Source: an uncultured Porphyromonas sp. (lineage in GTDB: Bacteria > Bacteroidota > Bacteroidia > Bacteroidales > Porphyromonadaceae). Taken from it: a stretch of 64,000 bases of DNA. Positions within the stretch are counted from its first letter, which is position 1. Each line of letters opens with the position of its first letter. This document shows positions 8,760 to 16,525 of the stretch, piece after piece. The stretch covers positions 9,418 to 73,417 of the forward strand of contig NZ_CAJPPN010000006.1 in NCBI RefSeq assembly GCF_905372525.1. The letters are read 5' to 3'. A program made the position numbers and the translations under genes. The notes beneath the pieces are model-generated. The model worked only from the letters and a program-made list of their open reading frames with translations, ran no database searches and was not told the DNA's origin.

Positions 8760-9050
8760 CCTCTCCGCGGCCTATACCTAGCCCACTCCCCGATGCTCGG
8801 GTACCCTCCTCCCTAGTGGGGGGGATACCCCCTGATTACCCCACTTTAGCCCTAGTAACGAGGGGGGAAGAGTGTACACGCAGGTACACTATTCTGTACA
8901 CGCGTGTACACAACTGTATACACACGTGTACACATATGTCCTCTCGGTATGTCCTAGGGGAGGGGATATTTCGCCTTCGTAGTAGGCATCACCATACGAG
9001 TCACAGGGTACAGCTAGGGGAGGGCAGGAGCCCGTATAGCCCGAGGTGGC
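8760..9050 (+). repeat. 22-bp-unit palindromic repeat element, copy 1
   Basis: The certain part is the array 8873-8938, three 22-bp units. The middle unit contains the perfect palindrome TGTACACGCGTGTACA (8895-8910). The left arm ends CCTAG..GAGGGGGGAAGAG, matching the CCTAGGAGGG..GAG of the other copies. The right arm has GGTATGTCCTAGGGG where copy 2 has AAGTATGTCCTCTGTGG. This is the most diverged of the five copies, and its outer limits are estimated from the arm lengths of copies 2 and 3. It fills most of the 640-bp gap between the divergent dapB and lipoprotein genes. Reading frames that stay open across the array are not convincing genes. Confidence 0.7.
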
Positions 9051-9236
9051 ATTCAGCTCGCCCCGATCCCTAGACCATGAGTCGTACTGTGGAGTGGAAT
9101 GTAAAGATGAGGAGTGGCGCAGGAGGATAGTATGTGAGCGGGGAAAAAAGTGTAATTTTACGGCAAGTAGGTGGGACAAGTCCACGTAGTACATCGTCGC
9201 TGTCCTGCCGATGAACCTCTTAATTAGGCTATAGAT

Positions 9237-9917
9237 ATGAAGATCTTCCTCAGCATCTGCACCCTTGCCCTTGGACTCTGTCTGACCTCCTGCGATCTGT
9301 CTATGCTCTCCAATCGTGGTGAGACCAACCGCATCGAGCGTGGTATGACCAAGCGCGAGGTATCGAATATCCTAGGATCTCCCTCCTACCGTCGCCTCGC
9401 CTCCGATGGGGCTGAGGACTGGGAGTACCGTCGTACCAATATCCTCGGAGAGACCTCGGTGGTCGTCGTGACCTTCTATGAGGATCGGGTCGTCCGCATG
9501 GACTCCTACAGCTCCGACGAATGGGAGCGCCGTCGCTCACAGGGCGACTACCCCCGCTATCCATCTAACCCTACCTACCCATCTAATCCCCGCTATCCGA
9601 GCTACCCGCAGGATCCTCGCTACGACGAGCGCCAGGACAGCGAAGCCTTCGAGGAGTTCCTGAGGGCTATCCTTGACAAGAGCTTCACCAAGGACAAGAT
9701 CCGCTTCATCCGAGATGCCGCCCGGCGCAACGTCTTCACCGTGAATCAGACGGCTCGTATCCTACGTCTCTTCACCTGGGACAATGAGAAGCTAGAGGTG
9801 CTGGAGTCCCTCGCTCCACGGCTGAGGGATAGCTACAATGCCTACAAGCTCGTAGACCTATTCACCTTCTCTAGTAACCAGGAGAAGGCTCGGCGCATCC
9901 TCGGACTCACCCGCTAG
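9237..9917 (+). CDS. Lipoprotein with BamE-like domain and one DUF4476 repeat
   Basis: A 226-residue lipoprotein with lipobox CLTSC (Cys19). Residues about 30-95 (RIERGMTKREVSNILGSPS ... WEYRR ... VTFYEDRVV) follow the SmpA/OmlA/BamE pattern: GMTk.eV..iLG.P followed by two strands. A Tyr/Pro/Asn-rich linker (about 105-130) leads to a helical DUF4476-type domain (about 135-226) containing FIRDAARRNVFTVNQTARIL and LESLAPRLRDSYNAYKLVDL. BamE domains mediate protein contacts at the outer membrane; DUF4476 has no known role. It is first of three tandem paralogues, 25 bp before the next. Probably outer-membrane or periplasmic; function unknown. Confidence 0.8.
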   Translation: MKIFLSICTLALGLCLTSCDLSMLSNRGETNRIERGMTKREVSNILGSPSYRRLASDGAEDWEYRRTNILGETSVVVVTFYEDRVVRMDSYSSDEWERRRSQGDYPRYPSNPTYPSNPRYPSYPQDPRYDERQDSEAFEEFLRAILDKSFTKDKIRFIRDAARRNVFTVNQTARILRLFTWDNEKLEVLESLAPRLRDSYNAYKLVDLFTFSSNQEKARRILGLTR

Positions 9918-9942
9918 AGTACACTTAAATACAATACTTCCG

Positions 9943-10953
9943 ATGAATAAAGTACGTCAGATGAATAAATACACATGGGCGGTCGTGTGCCTCGCCCTCG
10001 TCCTCATAGCCTCCTCCTGTGGAGGAGTCGGGAAGGCACGCAGTAAGGTCAATCAGATCGAACGAGGAATGACCAAGGGGCAGATCACAGCTCTGCTGGG
10101 TGCACCTAAGAACAAGAGTGTCCAGGATGATGGCACCGAGACCTGGGAGTACGTCTACACAGACATCCTATCTAGGCAGTTAGATGTGACGGTGACCTTC
10201 GCTCAGGATCGTGTCTCCAAGTATGACAGCCGTCAGAGTGTAGTGGAGCAAGATCGTCATGTGAGCTCGGGTCCCGTAGTACCCATTCCTAGCCCCGTCC
10301 CAACCCCAGTACCAGGAGGCTATCCCGACCCTAGGGTGCTGGAGGAGGAGGCTCGAGCCTTCGAGGACTTCTACGGTGAGGTACGTCGTATCCCCTTCGA
10401 AGAGGAGCGTATAGGCTTCATCCAGAGTGTGGCTCGGCGCAGCCTCTTCACGGTCGATCAGGCTGGACGGCTTATTACCCTCTTCCACTGGGACGAACAG
10501 CGTCTCGCCCTACTAGAGGCACTTGCTCCACGACTGAGGAATGGCTACAATGCCTTCCGCCTGCTGGAGCTCTTCTCCTATGGACCAGCCCAGGATCGGG
10601 CTCGCCAGATCCTAGAGCGTGTGCCTCCCCTACCTAGGGAGTATGACCCACGCTATGGTGGACAGGTAGAGCCAAGGGAGAGCTTCGAGGAGCTCGTGAG
10701 TGCTGTAGAGCGACAGACTTGGGATAAGGACAAGATCCGCTATATCCAGGACGCCTCCCGGCACCGCTCGTACACGGTCGCACAGGTTGGGCACCTGCTG
10801 AAACTCTTCACCTGGGACAAGGAAAAACTACAGGTACTGGAGATCCTCGCTCCACAGATACGGGATGGCTACAATGCCTACCGCCTAGTCGACTCCTTTG
10901 ACTTTATCTCGGCCAAGGAACAGGCTCGCCGTATCCTAGGTCTCGCAGAATAA
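9943..10953 (+). CDS. Lipoprotein with BamE-like domain and two DUF4476 repeats
   Basis: A 336-residue paralogue of the preceding gene. The hydrophobic leader ends at lipobox IASSC. Met7 (position 9961) is an alternative start that would give a more usual signal peptide. The BamE-like part (QIERGMTKGQITALLGAPK) is followed by a Pro-rich linker and then two DUF4476 repeats: FIQSVARRSLFTVDQAGRLI with LEALAPRLRNGYNAFRLLEL, and YIQDASRHRSYTVAQVGHLL with LEILAPQIRDGYNAYRLVDS. The second repeat is closer to the single repeat of the first gene, which suggests internal duplication within the cluster. It sits 25 bp after the first and 19 bp before the third paralogue, so one transcript is likely. Function unknown. 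Confidence 0.8.
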   Translation: MNKVRQMNKYTWAVVCLALVLIASSCGGVGKARSKVNQIERGMTKGQITALLGAPKNKSVQDDGTETWEYVYTDILSRQLDVTVTFAQDRVSKYDSRQSVVEQDRHVSSGPVVPIPSPVPTPVPGGYPDPRVLEEEARAFEDFYGEVRRIPFEEERIGFIQSVARRSLFTVDQAGRLITLFHWDEQRLALLEALAPRLRNGYNAFRLLELFSYGPAQDRARQILERVPPLPREYDPRYGGQVEPRESFEELVSAVERQTWDKDKIRYIQDASRHRSYTVAQVGHLLKLFTWDKEKLQVLEILAPQIRDGYNAYRLVDSFDFISAKEQARRILGLAE

Positions 10954-10972
10954 ACCCCACAGGATAGATCCT

Positions 10973-11668
10973 ATGAAGAGATATGCTTTGATGTTTATTG
11001 TCCTCGTGGCGGGGGTGCTTGCTCTCTCCTCCTGCTCTACTATTGGCCCTAAGCAGGTCGCTGCTCGTAAGGTGACCAAAGGGATGACTCAGAGACAGGT
11101 GTGTGCCCTCCTCGGAGAGCCGAGTGGCAAGGATGTAGCAGGCAACCGAGAGATCTGGTCATACTACTTCAGTGGCATCAGTAGCTCCCTAACCGCCGAA
11201 GCTACTTTCCTAAAGGATACCCTAGTGCGCTACCGCTTCATCGAAGGAGAGGGACCTAGATATTATCTCGATAAACGCTCGCCCCAGCCCCCTGCAGTCC
11301 AGCAGAGCCCCACTCCAATTCCAGTTCCTATTCCCCAGCAATCAGTGCGGGAGCGGAGATACAACGAGGAGGAGCGAGCCTTCAATGACTTCCTTCGTCA
11401 GATGTCTGGTATGCCCTTCCCCGAGGAGCAACTTACTCTACTGAGGCAGACTTCGCAGCGCTGTACCTACTCTGTGAAGCAAGCGATACAGATATTGGGT
11501 ATCTTCGACTTCGAGGACGAACAGCTCAATGCCCTACGGATTATTGCTCCGAGACTAAGGAGTGGCTATAGTATTGGTCGCCTACTTGAGTTCTTTGACG
11601 AGGGGCCTGATCGTGATGAAGCGAGCCGGATCCTAGAGCAAGGCTCTAGGATGTCTCCTCAGAGGTAG
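10973..11668 (+). CDS. Lipoprotein with BamE-like domain and a diverged DUF4476 repeat
   Basis: The third tandem paralogue, 231 residues, with lipobox LALSSC. The BamE-like region reads KVTKGMTQRQVCALLGEPS, followed by a Pro/Gln-rich linker (about 103-125). A diverged DUF4476 domain follows, containing LLRQTSQRCTYSVKQAIQIL and RIIAPRLRSGYSIGRLLEFF. The conserved framework (aromatic-T/S-V..Q.. and AP-R-R-gY) is retained. The gene ends at a strong bidirectional terminator hairpin shared with convergent rnhB. Sequence divergence between the three genes argues for an old, maintained expansion rather than a recent duplication. Function unknown. Confidence 0.78.
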   Translation: MKRYALMFIVLVAGVLALSSCSTIGPKQVAARKVTKGMTQRQVCALLGEPSGKDVAGNREIWSYYFSGISSSLTAEATFLKDTLVRYRFIEGEGPRYYLDKRSPQPPAVQQSPTPIPVPIPQQSVRERRYNEEERAFNDFLRQMSGMPFPEEQLTLLRQTSQRCTYSVKQAIQILGIFDFEDEQLNALRIIAPRLRSGYSIGRLLEFFDEGPDRDEASRILEQGSRMSPQR

Positions 11669-11681
11669 CGACGGCACTATA

Positions 11682-11741
11682 CCTACGATACAGTAGAGCC
11701 CCCACTGACCGAGGTCAGTGGGGGCTCTACTGTATCGTAGG
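11682..11741. terminator. Long perfect bidirectional terminator between convergent genes
   Basis: A 29-bp perfectly complementary inverted repeat with only two central bases between the arms. It begins CCTACGATACAGTAGAGC and ends with its complement. It lies 13 bp beyond the plus-strand lipoprotein gene and 10 bp beyond the minus-strand rnhB stop, so it can terminate both transcripts. Confidence 0.9.
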
Positions 11742-11751
11742 GCGGGATACT

Positions 11752-12357
11752 CTAGCGGATGGCGAAGGTCTTCCGGTGAATGGGGGTGAGGCCAAGCCTA
11801 CGGATAGCCTCCTTGTGCGCTGGGGTTGGGTAACCCTTGTGCACCTCTAGTCCATAGCCGGGATATTCGGTAGCTAGGCGAAGCATTAGGGCATCTCGGT
11901 GGGTCTTGGCTAGTACCGAGGCAGCGGCGATACTGGTGTACTTGCCATCACCTCCTACGATACACTCGTGGGGAATATCCGAGTAAGGGGTGAAGCGATT
12001 ACCATCAATGAGTAGGAGCTGGGGACGAAGGATAAGGTCGTCGATAGCTCGGTGCATCGCTAGGAAGGAAGCCCGCAGGACGTTGATCTGGTCGATCTCC
12101 TCAGGGGATACACTTCCTACTCCCCATGCTAGAGCCTCCTGCTCGATAATGGGGCGTAGGAGCTCTCGCTGCCGCTCTGTCAGCTGCTTGGAGTCGTTGA
12201 GTAGGGGATGAGAGAAGCCCTCGGGGAGGATCACTGCAGCAGCCACCACGGGCCCAGCCAGACAGCCACGACCAGCTTCGTCACAGCCACACTCGATGAG
12301 TCCTTCGTGGCCGAAGGTAGGGATTAGGGGCGTGTGTACCTTTGCTTGCCTAGCCAT
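11752..12357 (-). CDS. rnhB: Ribonuclease HII
   Basis: A 201-residue cytoplasmic nuclease that cuts RNA in RNA-DNA hybrids and at single ribonucleotides in DNA. The motif [19 protein letters not shown] gives the metal ligands Asp26 and Glu27; a further acidic ligand is in LLIDGNRF, and the family's KTHRD-type helix appears as AKTHRDALM. Length is normal. It lies 4 bp after the cysteine desulfurase gene, so the two are probably cotranscribed from the promoter at 13627-13634. Confidence 0.96.
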   Translation of the reverse strand: MARQAKVHTPLIPTFGHEGLIECGCDEAGRGCLAGPVVAAAVILPEGFSHPLLNDSKQLTERQRELLRPIIEQEALAWGVGSVSPEEIDQINVLRASFLAMHRAIDDLILRPQLLLIDGNRFTPYSDIPHECIVGGDGKYTSIAAASVLAKTHRDALMLRLATEYPGYGLEVHKGYPTPAHKEAIRRLGLTPIHRKTFAIR

Positions 12358-12361
12358 ACAC

Positions 12362-13585
12362 CTAGAGGAGCATCGGGATGACCCGATGGAGTGCTTCGAA
12401 GAAGTAATCTACTTCCTCCCGAGTGTTATACAGCCCAAACGAAGCACGTGCCACAGCCTCGTACCCGTAGCTGTGCAGGAGGGGCTCGGCGCAGTGATGC
12501 CCCGTGCGAATAGCTACCCCCATGTGATCAAGGAGCGTACCTAGATCGAAGGGGTGTATCTTCCCGATCCCAAAGGAGAGTATCCCCCCCTTGTGGGGAG
12601 CAGTGCCTAGAATGTAGCTCTCTGGGAACTCACTCAGTAGTCGCTCTGTCGCATAGGCTAGGAGCTCCTCCTCGTGATGTGCGATGGTCTCTATCCCTAG
12701 CCGTTCGACGAAGTCTAGGGCAACGGCGAAGGCGGTAGACCCGACATAGTCAGGTGTGCCTGCCTCGAACTTGAAGGGGAGTACATTGTATGTCGTCTTC
12801 TCGAAGCTTACTTTTTCGATCATCTCTCCCCCTCCCATGTATGGGGGCATCAGCTCCAGTACCTCGGGACGACCCCAGAGGGCTCCGATACCCACTGGCC
12901 CGTAGATCTTGTGCGCACTGAATGCGTAGAAGTCCGCCCCTATCTCCTCTACATTCACCCGAGTATGTGCCACTGCCTGGGCCCCATCGATGAGGACAAG
13001 TGCGCCCACCTCGTGGGCTAGACGCGTGACCTCCTCTACGGGATTGACCGTGCCGAGGACATTGCTGACGTGGGCGACAGAGACGAGGCGTGTGCGTGGG
13101 GAGAGTAGGCTTCGGTAGGCGGACATATCGAGCTGCCCATCGGGAGTCAGCGGTATGACCTTGAGCTTGGCTCCACGGCGAGCTGCGAGGAGTTGCCAAG
13201 GGACGATATTGGAGTGATGCTCCATCGTGCTGATGAGGATCTCATCACCTTCGCTCAGGAAGAAGGCTTCACCTGCGGAGTAGGCTACGAGGTTGATGGC
13301 CTCGGTCGTGCCTCGTGTGAAGATGAGGCCTTCAGGTGAAGGTGCTCCGATGAAGCGAGCGACACGCCGACGAGCCTCCTCGTGGCGCTCTGTAGCTAGC
13401 TGACTCAGATAGTGTACCCCTCGATGCACATTGGCGTTGGCCGAGAAGTAGGCTTTGTTGATGGCCTCTACTACACAGCGGGGCTTCTGGGTCGTGGCGG
13501 CATTGTCGAGGTAGACGAGAGGCTTGCCATGCACCTCTTGACTCAGTATGGGGAATTCTTTTCTTATCTCTTCTATGTGGTACAT
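12362..13585 (-). CDS. sufS: Cysteine desulfurase, SufS type
   Basis: A 407-residue PLP enzyme that moves sulfur from cysteine to Fe-S cluster assembly. The N-terminus has [12 protein letters not shown]. The PLP lysine is Lys226 in [12 protein letters not shown], and [10 protein letters not shown] supplies the cofactor Asp and Gln. The sulfur-carrying Cys365 lies in [15 protein letters not shown], the short-loop arrangement of the SufS/CsdA group (group II). The other suf genes are not adjacent in this window, so it could be a stand-alone desulfurase. It precedes rnhB by 4 bp. A TACTTTTG -7 box lies about 40 bp upstream of the start. Confidence 0.92.
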   Translation of the reverse strand: MYHIEEIRKEFPILSQEVHGKPLVYLDNAATTQKPRCVVEAINKAYFSANANVHRGVHYLSQLATERHEEARRRVARFIGAPSPEGLIFTRGTTEAINLVAYSAGEAFFLSEGDEILISTMEHHSNIVPWQLLAARRGAKLKVIPLTPDGQLDMSAYRSLLSPRTRLVSVAHVSNVLGTVNPVEEVTRLAHEVGALVLIDGAQAVAHTRVNVEEIGADFYAFSAHKIYGPVGIGALWGRPEVLELMPPYMGGGEMIEKVSFEKTTYNVLPFKFEAGTPDYVGSTAFAVALDFVERLGIETIAHHEEELLAYATERLLSEFPESYILGTAPHKGGILSFGIGKIHPFDLGTLLDHMGVAIRTGHHCAEPLLHSYGYEAVARASFGLYNTREEVDYFFEALHRVIPMLL

Positions 13586-13626
13586 AGGCTGATTTGTCCT
13601 AGTCTGTTATACAATTAAAAGCACGA

Positions 13627-13634
13627 CAAAAGTA
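13627..13634 (-). promoter_or_regulatory. -7 box of the sufS-rnhB transcript
   Basis: The minus strand reads TACTTTTG, a perfect TAnnTTTG, about 42 bp before the sufS start. A -33 element is not evident. Confidence 0.55.
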
Positions 13635-13783
13635 CGTAAAACGAGATTTCTCCTCCTCCAGCCCCTGCTTGGGGGAGCTGAAGGAGGGTACCATAAGTGT
13701 ATGGGAGGGATGGAGTGTCGGTCTTAGTATAAGGAGTGGTATGCCCTAGGGGCAGGGGGTAGAGGATGTACCTCTACGCAATA

Positions 13784-13809
13784 GGGAGCGGAGAGTATAC
13801 CCCGCTCTC
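13784..13809 (-). terminator. Possible hairpin terminator after ssb
   Basis: GGGAGCGG pairs with CCGCTCTC through 8 bp with one G-T wobble, ten bases beyond the ssb stop codon. A second small hairpin (TAGAGG/CCTCTA) follows at 13760-13776. Moderate stability and no U-run, so this is tentative. Confidence 0.4.
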
Positions 13810-13818
13810 TCTAGCCAC

Positions 13819-14292
13819 CTAGGCTAGAGGGCCTTCGTCGGGAGTAGGAGCATAGTCGCTATAGCGAGGCTTGGGGGTATCCCCCCCGGCCCCTTGACCC
13901 TGTGGAGGGGGAGATGCGGATGGATCTTTCGACGATGGGGTAGTAGGGACGTCCTCTCTTAGCCGCACCTGCTGACAGACGATCTCGGTGATGTGGATGA
14001 GGTTACCAGCTCGATCGCTCTCTGTCGCATACTCGATCCGCCCTGCGACGGAGATGGTATCCCCCTCATGCACGTGAGTCTCTACGTACTTCCCAGCCTC
14101 GCCACGCAGCACTATTCGGTGCCAGTACCTCTGCTCATAGGTCTTGTCGGTGAGACGCTGTGAGAGTAGCTCTCGGGTCATGAGCCTCAGACGCACCTCG
14201 GGATAGTCGGGGGCTAGGTAGCGGACGATGGGCTCGTCTGTGACGATACCTGTTAGGATGACCTGATTGGTGGGGATGGTGGGGGTGCTCAC
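13819..14292 (-). CDS. ssb: Single-stranded DNA-binding protein
   Basis: A 157-residue OB-fold protein. VILTGIVTDEPIVRYL, YWHRIVLRGEAGKYVETHV and EGDTISVAGRIEYATE give the SSB core in order, followed by an acidic and Pro/Gly-rich tail (about 115-157). The tail ends in DEGPLA rather than the classical DDDIPF. It protects single-stranded DNA during replication and repair. It begins 11 bp after tsaB in a minus-strand run xth-tsaB-ssb. Bacteroidota often carry more than one SSB, so this may not be the main replicative one. Confidence 0.88.
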   Translation of the reverse strand: MSTPTIPTNQVILTGIVTDEPIVRYLAPDYPEVRLRLMTRELLSQRLTDKTYEQRYWHRIVLRGEAGKYVETHVHEGDTISVAGRIEYATESDRAGNLIHITEIVCQQVRLREDVPTTPSSKDPSASPPPQGQGAGGDTPKPRYSDYAPTPDEGPLA

Positions 14293-14303
14293 CAGGTGGA
14301 GGA

Positions 14304-15002
14304 TTAGCGTCCTAAGACCTTGTTCTTAGCGATGACTGCAACGTACTCCTTGAGGTAGTTGGGCGTCCAGTAGGCTGTATCCACAAAGTCCTTAGCCTCA
14401 TAGTGGGCAGTGGCGAGGGGGATCATTACGGCGGCTTCGGGTGCAAAGCCTTCGTCCCAGACTTCGTAGTCCATCTCGGGCCATAGACCTTGCGCCTTGC
14501 TGGCACCATTGCCCACGAGGATGTATTTCCCTCGCTGTAGAGGGCAGGCTTGCTCATCTAGTATCAGGGGGGCATCCTCGGAGAGTCGCTGCCCCTGAGC
14601 CGTGAACTGTGCCGTATAGACCTCCATACGCCGTGCATCGAGCATAGGGATAATCGTCACTGGGCTATCCTCGGGGAGCTGGACGATAGCTCCCTGAGCG
14701 AGGAGCTCGAGCGTATCGATAGCGATGAGAGGGAGCTGTAACCCGAGGCAAAGCCCCTTGGCTAGGGAAGTAGCTATACGTAGCCCCGTATAGCTCCCGG
14801 GGCCAGCACTTACGGCGATCGCTCGGAGTGTGTGCCCATGAGTCTGTGCCTCCCGAAGAACCTCCTCGACCATCGGAGCGAGTACGGCAGCATGTCCACC
14901 TTCGGGAGTCTCAAGTGCACGCTGGGCAAAGACCTCCCGCCCCCAGCCTATAGCGACGCTACAGCGAGCCGTGGAGGTCTCTAGGCAAAGTATCATATCC
15001 AT
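14304..15002 (-). CDS. tsaB: tRNA threonylcarbamoyladenosine synthase partner TsaB
   Basis: A 232-residue degenerate ASKHA-fold protein: LCLETSTARCSVAIG at the N-terminus and AVSAGPGSYTGLRIATSLAKGLCLG in the centre are the TsaB signatures. TsaB pairs with TsaD and TsaE to place threonylcarbamoyl on A37 of ANN-decoding tRNAs; TsaD and TsaE are not in the window. The activated intermediate is made by TsaC-like proteins, one of which is at 24471-25106. It sits between xth (28 bp upstream) and ssb (11 bp downstream). Length is normal. Confidence 0.93.
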   Translation of the reverse strand: MDMILCLETSTARCSVAIGWGREVFAQRALETPEGGHAAVLAPMVEEVLREAQTHGHTLRAIAVSAGPGSYTGLRIATSLAKGLCLGLQLPLIAIDTLELLAQGAIVQLPEDSPVTIIPMLDARRMEVYTAQFTAQGQRLSEDAPLILDEQACPLQRGKYILVGNGASKAQGLWPEMDYEVWDEGFAPEAAVMIPLATAHYEAKDFVDTAYWTPNYLKEYVAVIAKNKVLGR

Positions 15003-15030
15003 ATCTGTGTCTGTGGTGTGGTCTGTGACG

Positions 15031-15783
15031 TCAGTCTAGGATGAGCCCTACGGGACAGTGGTCAGAGCCGTAGATCTCCGTGTGTATGCTGGCAGAGCGA
15101 AGACGAGGTGCAAGCCGCTCCGAGGCTACGAAGTAGTCGATACGCCAGCCTGAGTTACGCTCTCGAGCCTTGAAGCGGTACGACCACCAGGAATAGATGT
15201 CCGTCTGATCGGGGTGGAAGAAACGAAAGGTGTCTATGAAGCCTGCCCCGAGGAGCTCCGTGAACTTACCACGCTCCTCGTCGGTGAAGCCGGCATGGCG
15301 CCTATTGCTCTTGGGGTTCTTCAGGTCAATCTCCTTGTATGCTACGTTGAGGTCTCCACAGATGATCACGGGCTTCACCTGGTCAAGCCCTACGAGATAG
15401 GCACGGAAGGCGTCCTCCCACGTCATGCGGTAGTCGAGGCGCCGGAGGTCGTCCTGTGAGTTCGGTACGTACACCGTGACGAGGTAGTAGTCCTCGTACT
15501 CTAGTGTGATGACCCTCCCCTCAGTGTCGTGGTGGTCAATGCCTATGCCATAGGAGACGCTCTGAGGCTGGTGTCGTGTATAGATAGCGGTGCCTGAGTA
15601 GCCTTTCTTCTCAGCGTAGTTCCAGTAGCTCATATAGCCAGGTAGATCAGCCTCTAGCTGTCCAGCCTGCATCTTCGTCTCCTGCAGGCAGACGAAGTCA
15701 GCGTCTAAGTCCTTGATGATCTCTGGGAAGCCCTTGGCATAGATAGCACGTAGGCCATTTACATTCCACGAAATAAACTTCAT
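15031..15783 (-). CDS. xth: Exodeoxyribonuclease III / AP endonuclease
   Basis: A 250-residue base-excision repair nuclease of the ExoIII/APE1 family. Motifs in order are [58 protein letters not shown] and [10 protein letters not shown]. They include the catalytic Glu, Asp-x-Asn and terminal Asp-His pair. It cuts abasic sites and removes 3' blocks. It is downstream of queC and upstream of tsaB on the same strand; a small hairpin at 15805-15837 between queC and xth may reduce read-through. Confidence 0.96.
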   Translation of the reverse strand: MKFISWNVNGLRAIYAKGFPEIIKDLDADFVCLQETKMQAGQLEADLPGYMSYWNYAEKKGYSGTAIYTRHQPQSVSYGIGIDHHDTEGRVITLEYEDYYLVTVYVPNSQDDLRRLDYRMTWEDAFRAYLVGLDQVKPVIICGDLNVAYKEIDLKNPKSNRRHAGFTDEERGKFTELLGAGFIDTFRFFHPDQTDIYSWWSYRFKARERNSGWRIDYFVASERLAPRLRSASIHTEIYGSDHCPVGLILD

Positions 15784-15804
15784 TGATTGTCTTTAGTCGT
15801 TAGA

Positions 15805-15837
15805 CCTCAGGCGGAGATACTTGATCTCCCCCCGAGG
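15805..15837 (-). terminator. Possible weak hairpin between queC and xth
   Basis: GGAGAT/ATCTCC with a 5-nt loop, flanked by CCTC/GAGG. It lies a few bases beyond the queC stop. The stem is interrupted and no U-run follows, so this could be a partial terminator or nothing. Confidence 0.35.
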
Positions 15838-15845
15838 CTATTATA

Positions 15846-16505
15846 CTATTCTTTGTAGGGGGTAGGGTCTATGATCCCTGCCGCCTGCATAGCCTCTCTA
15901 CGCTCGATGCAGGTGCCACAGGTGCCACACTGTAGGCTATCCCCCTCGTAGCAACTCCAGGTCTCGGCATAGTCGATACCGAGAGACTTGCCATGGGCAG
16001 CTATCTCAGCCTTCGTTAGGTCGGTATAGGGAGCTGCGATAGCGACATGGTTCCCTGTGCCCTCATAGATCGCCTCGTGCATAGGACGGATAAAGGAGCT
16101 ACGACAGTCTGGGTAGATAGCATGGTCACCGAAGTGGTTGGCTATATATACCCGCCTCAGTCCTCTCGACTCCGCTAGTCCAGCAGCGATAGAGAGCATG
16201 ATGCCGTTGCGGAAGGGGACGACTGTAGAGGCCATGTTCTCCTCGTCGTATCGCCCCTTAGGGATAGCACCTCCACTGACGAGGAGTGCACTATGGAAAT
16301 ACTGACCGATGAAGCTGAGGGGGATCACGAGGTGCTCGATGCCGAGACGCTCGCAGTGTAGGCGGGCAAAGGGGAGCTCTCGGGCATTGTGCTTCGAGCC
16401 GTAGTCGAAGGATACTGCTAGTGCAATATCCCTCTGGTATTCGTAGAGGAGGGTCACGCTGTCCATCCCGCCTGAGAGGACGATGAGCCCGTGTCTGTCA
16501 TTCAT
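15846..16505 (-). CDS. queC: 7-cyano-7-deazaguanine synthase
   Basis: A 219-residue enzyme of queuosine synthesis that converts 7-carboxy-7-deazaguanine to preQ0 using ATP and ammonia. The PP-loop motif LSGGMDSVTLLYE lies at 10-22, and the C-terminal zinc-binding cysteines are in CYEGDSLQCGTCGTCIERRE. Other queuosine genes (queD, queE, queF) are not visible here. It begins 21 bp after the transporter gene, so cotranscription from the promoter at 18263-18270 is possible. Confidence 0.95.
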   Translation of the reverse strand: MNDRHGLIVLSGGMDSVTLLYEYQRDIALAVSFDYGSKHNARELPFARLHCERLGIEHLVIPLSFIGQYFHSALLVSGGAIPKGRYDEENMASTVVPFRNGIMLSIAAGLAESRGLRRVYIANHFGDHAIYPDCRSSFIRPMHEAIYEGTGNHVAIAAPYTDLTKAEIAAHGKSLGIDYAETWSCYEGDSLQCGTCGTCIERREAMQAAGIIDPTPYKE

Positions 16506-16525
16506 TCTAGGTGTGATGCTATCTT

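Noticed and set aside
8609..9073. Plus-strand 154-codon frame upstream of the first BamE-like gene
   Set aside because: Ser/Pro/Arg-rich low-complexity translation crossing the dapB promoter and repeat copy 1; no signal peptide, domain or codon-use support.
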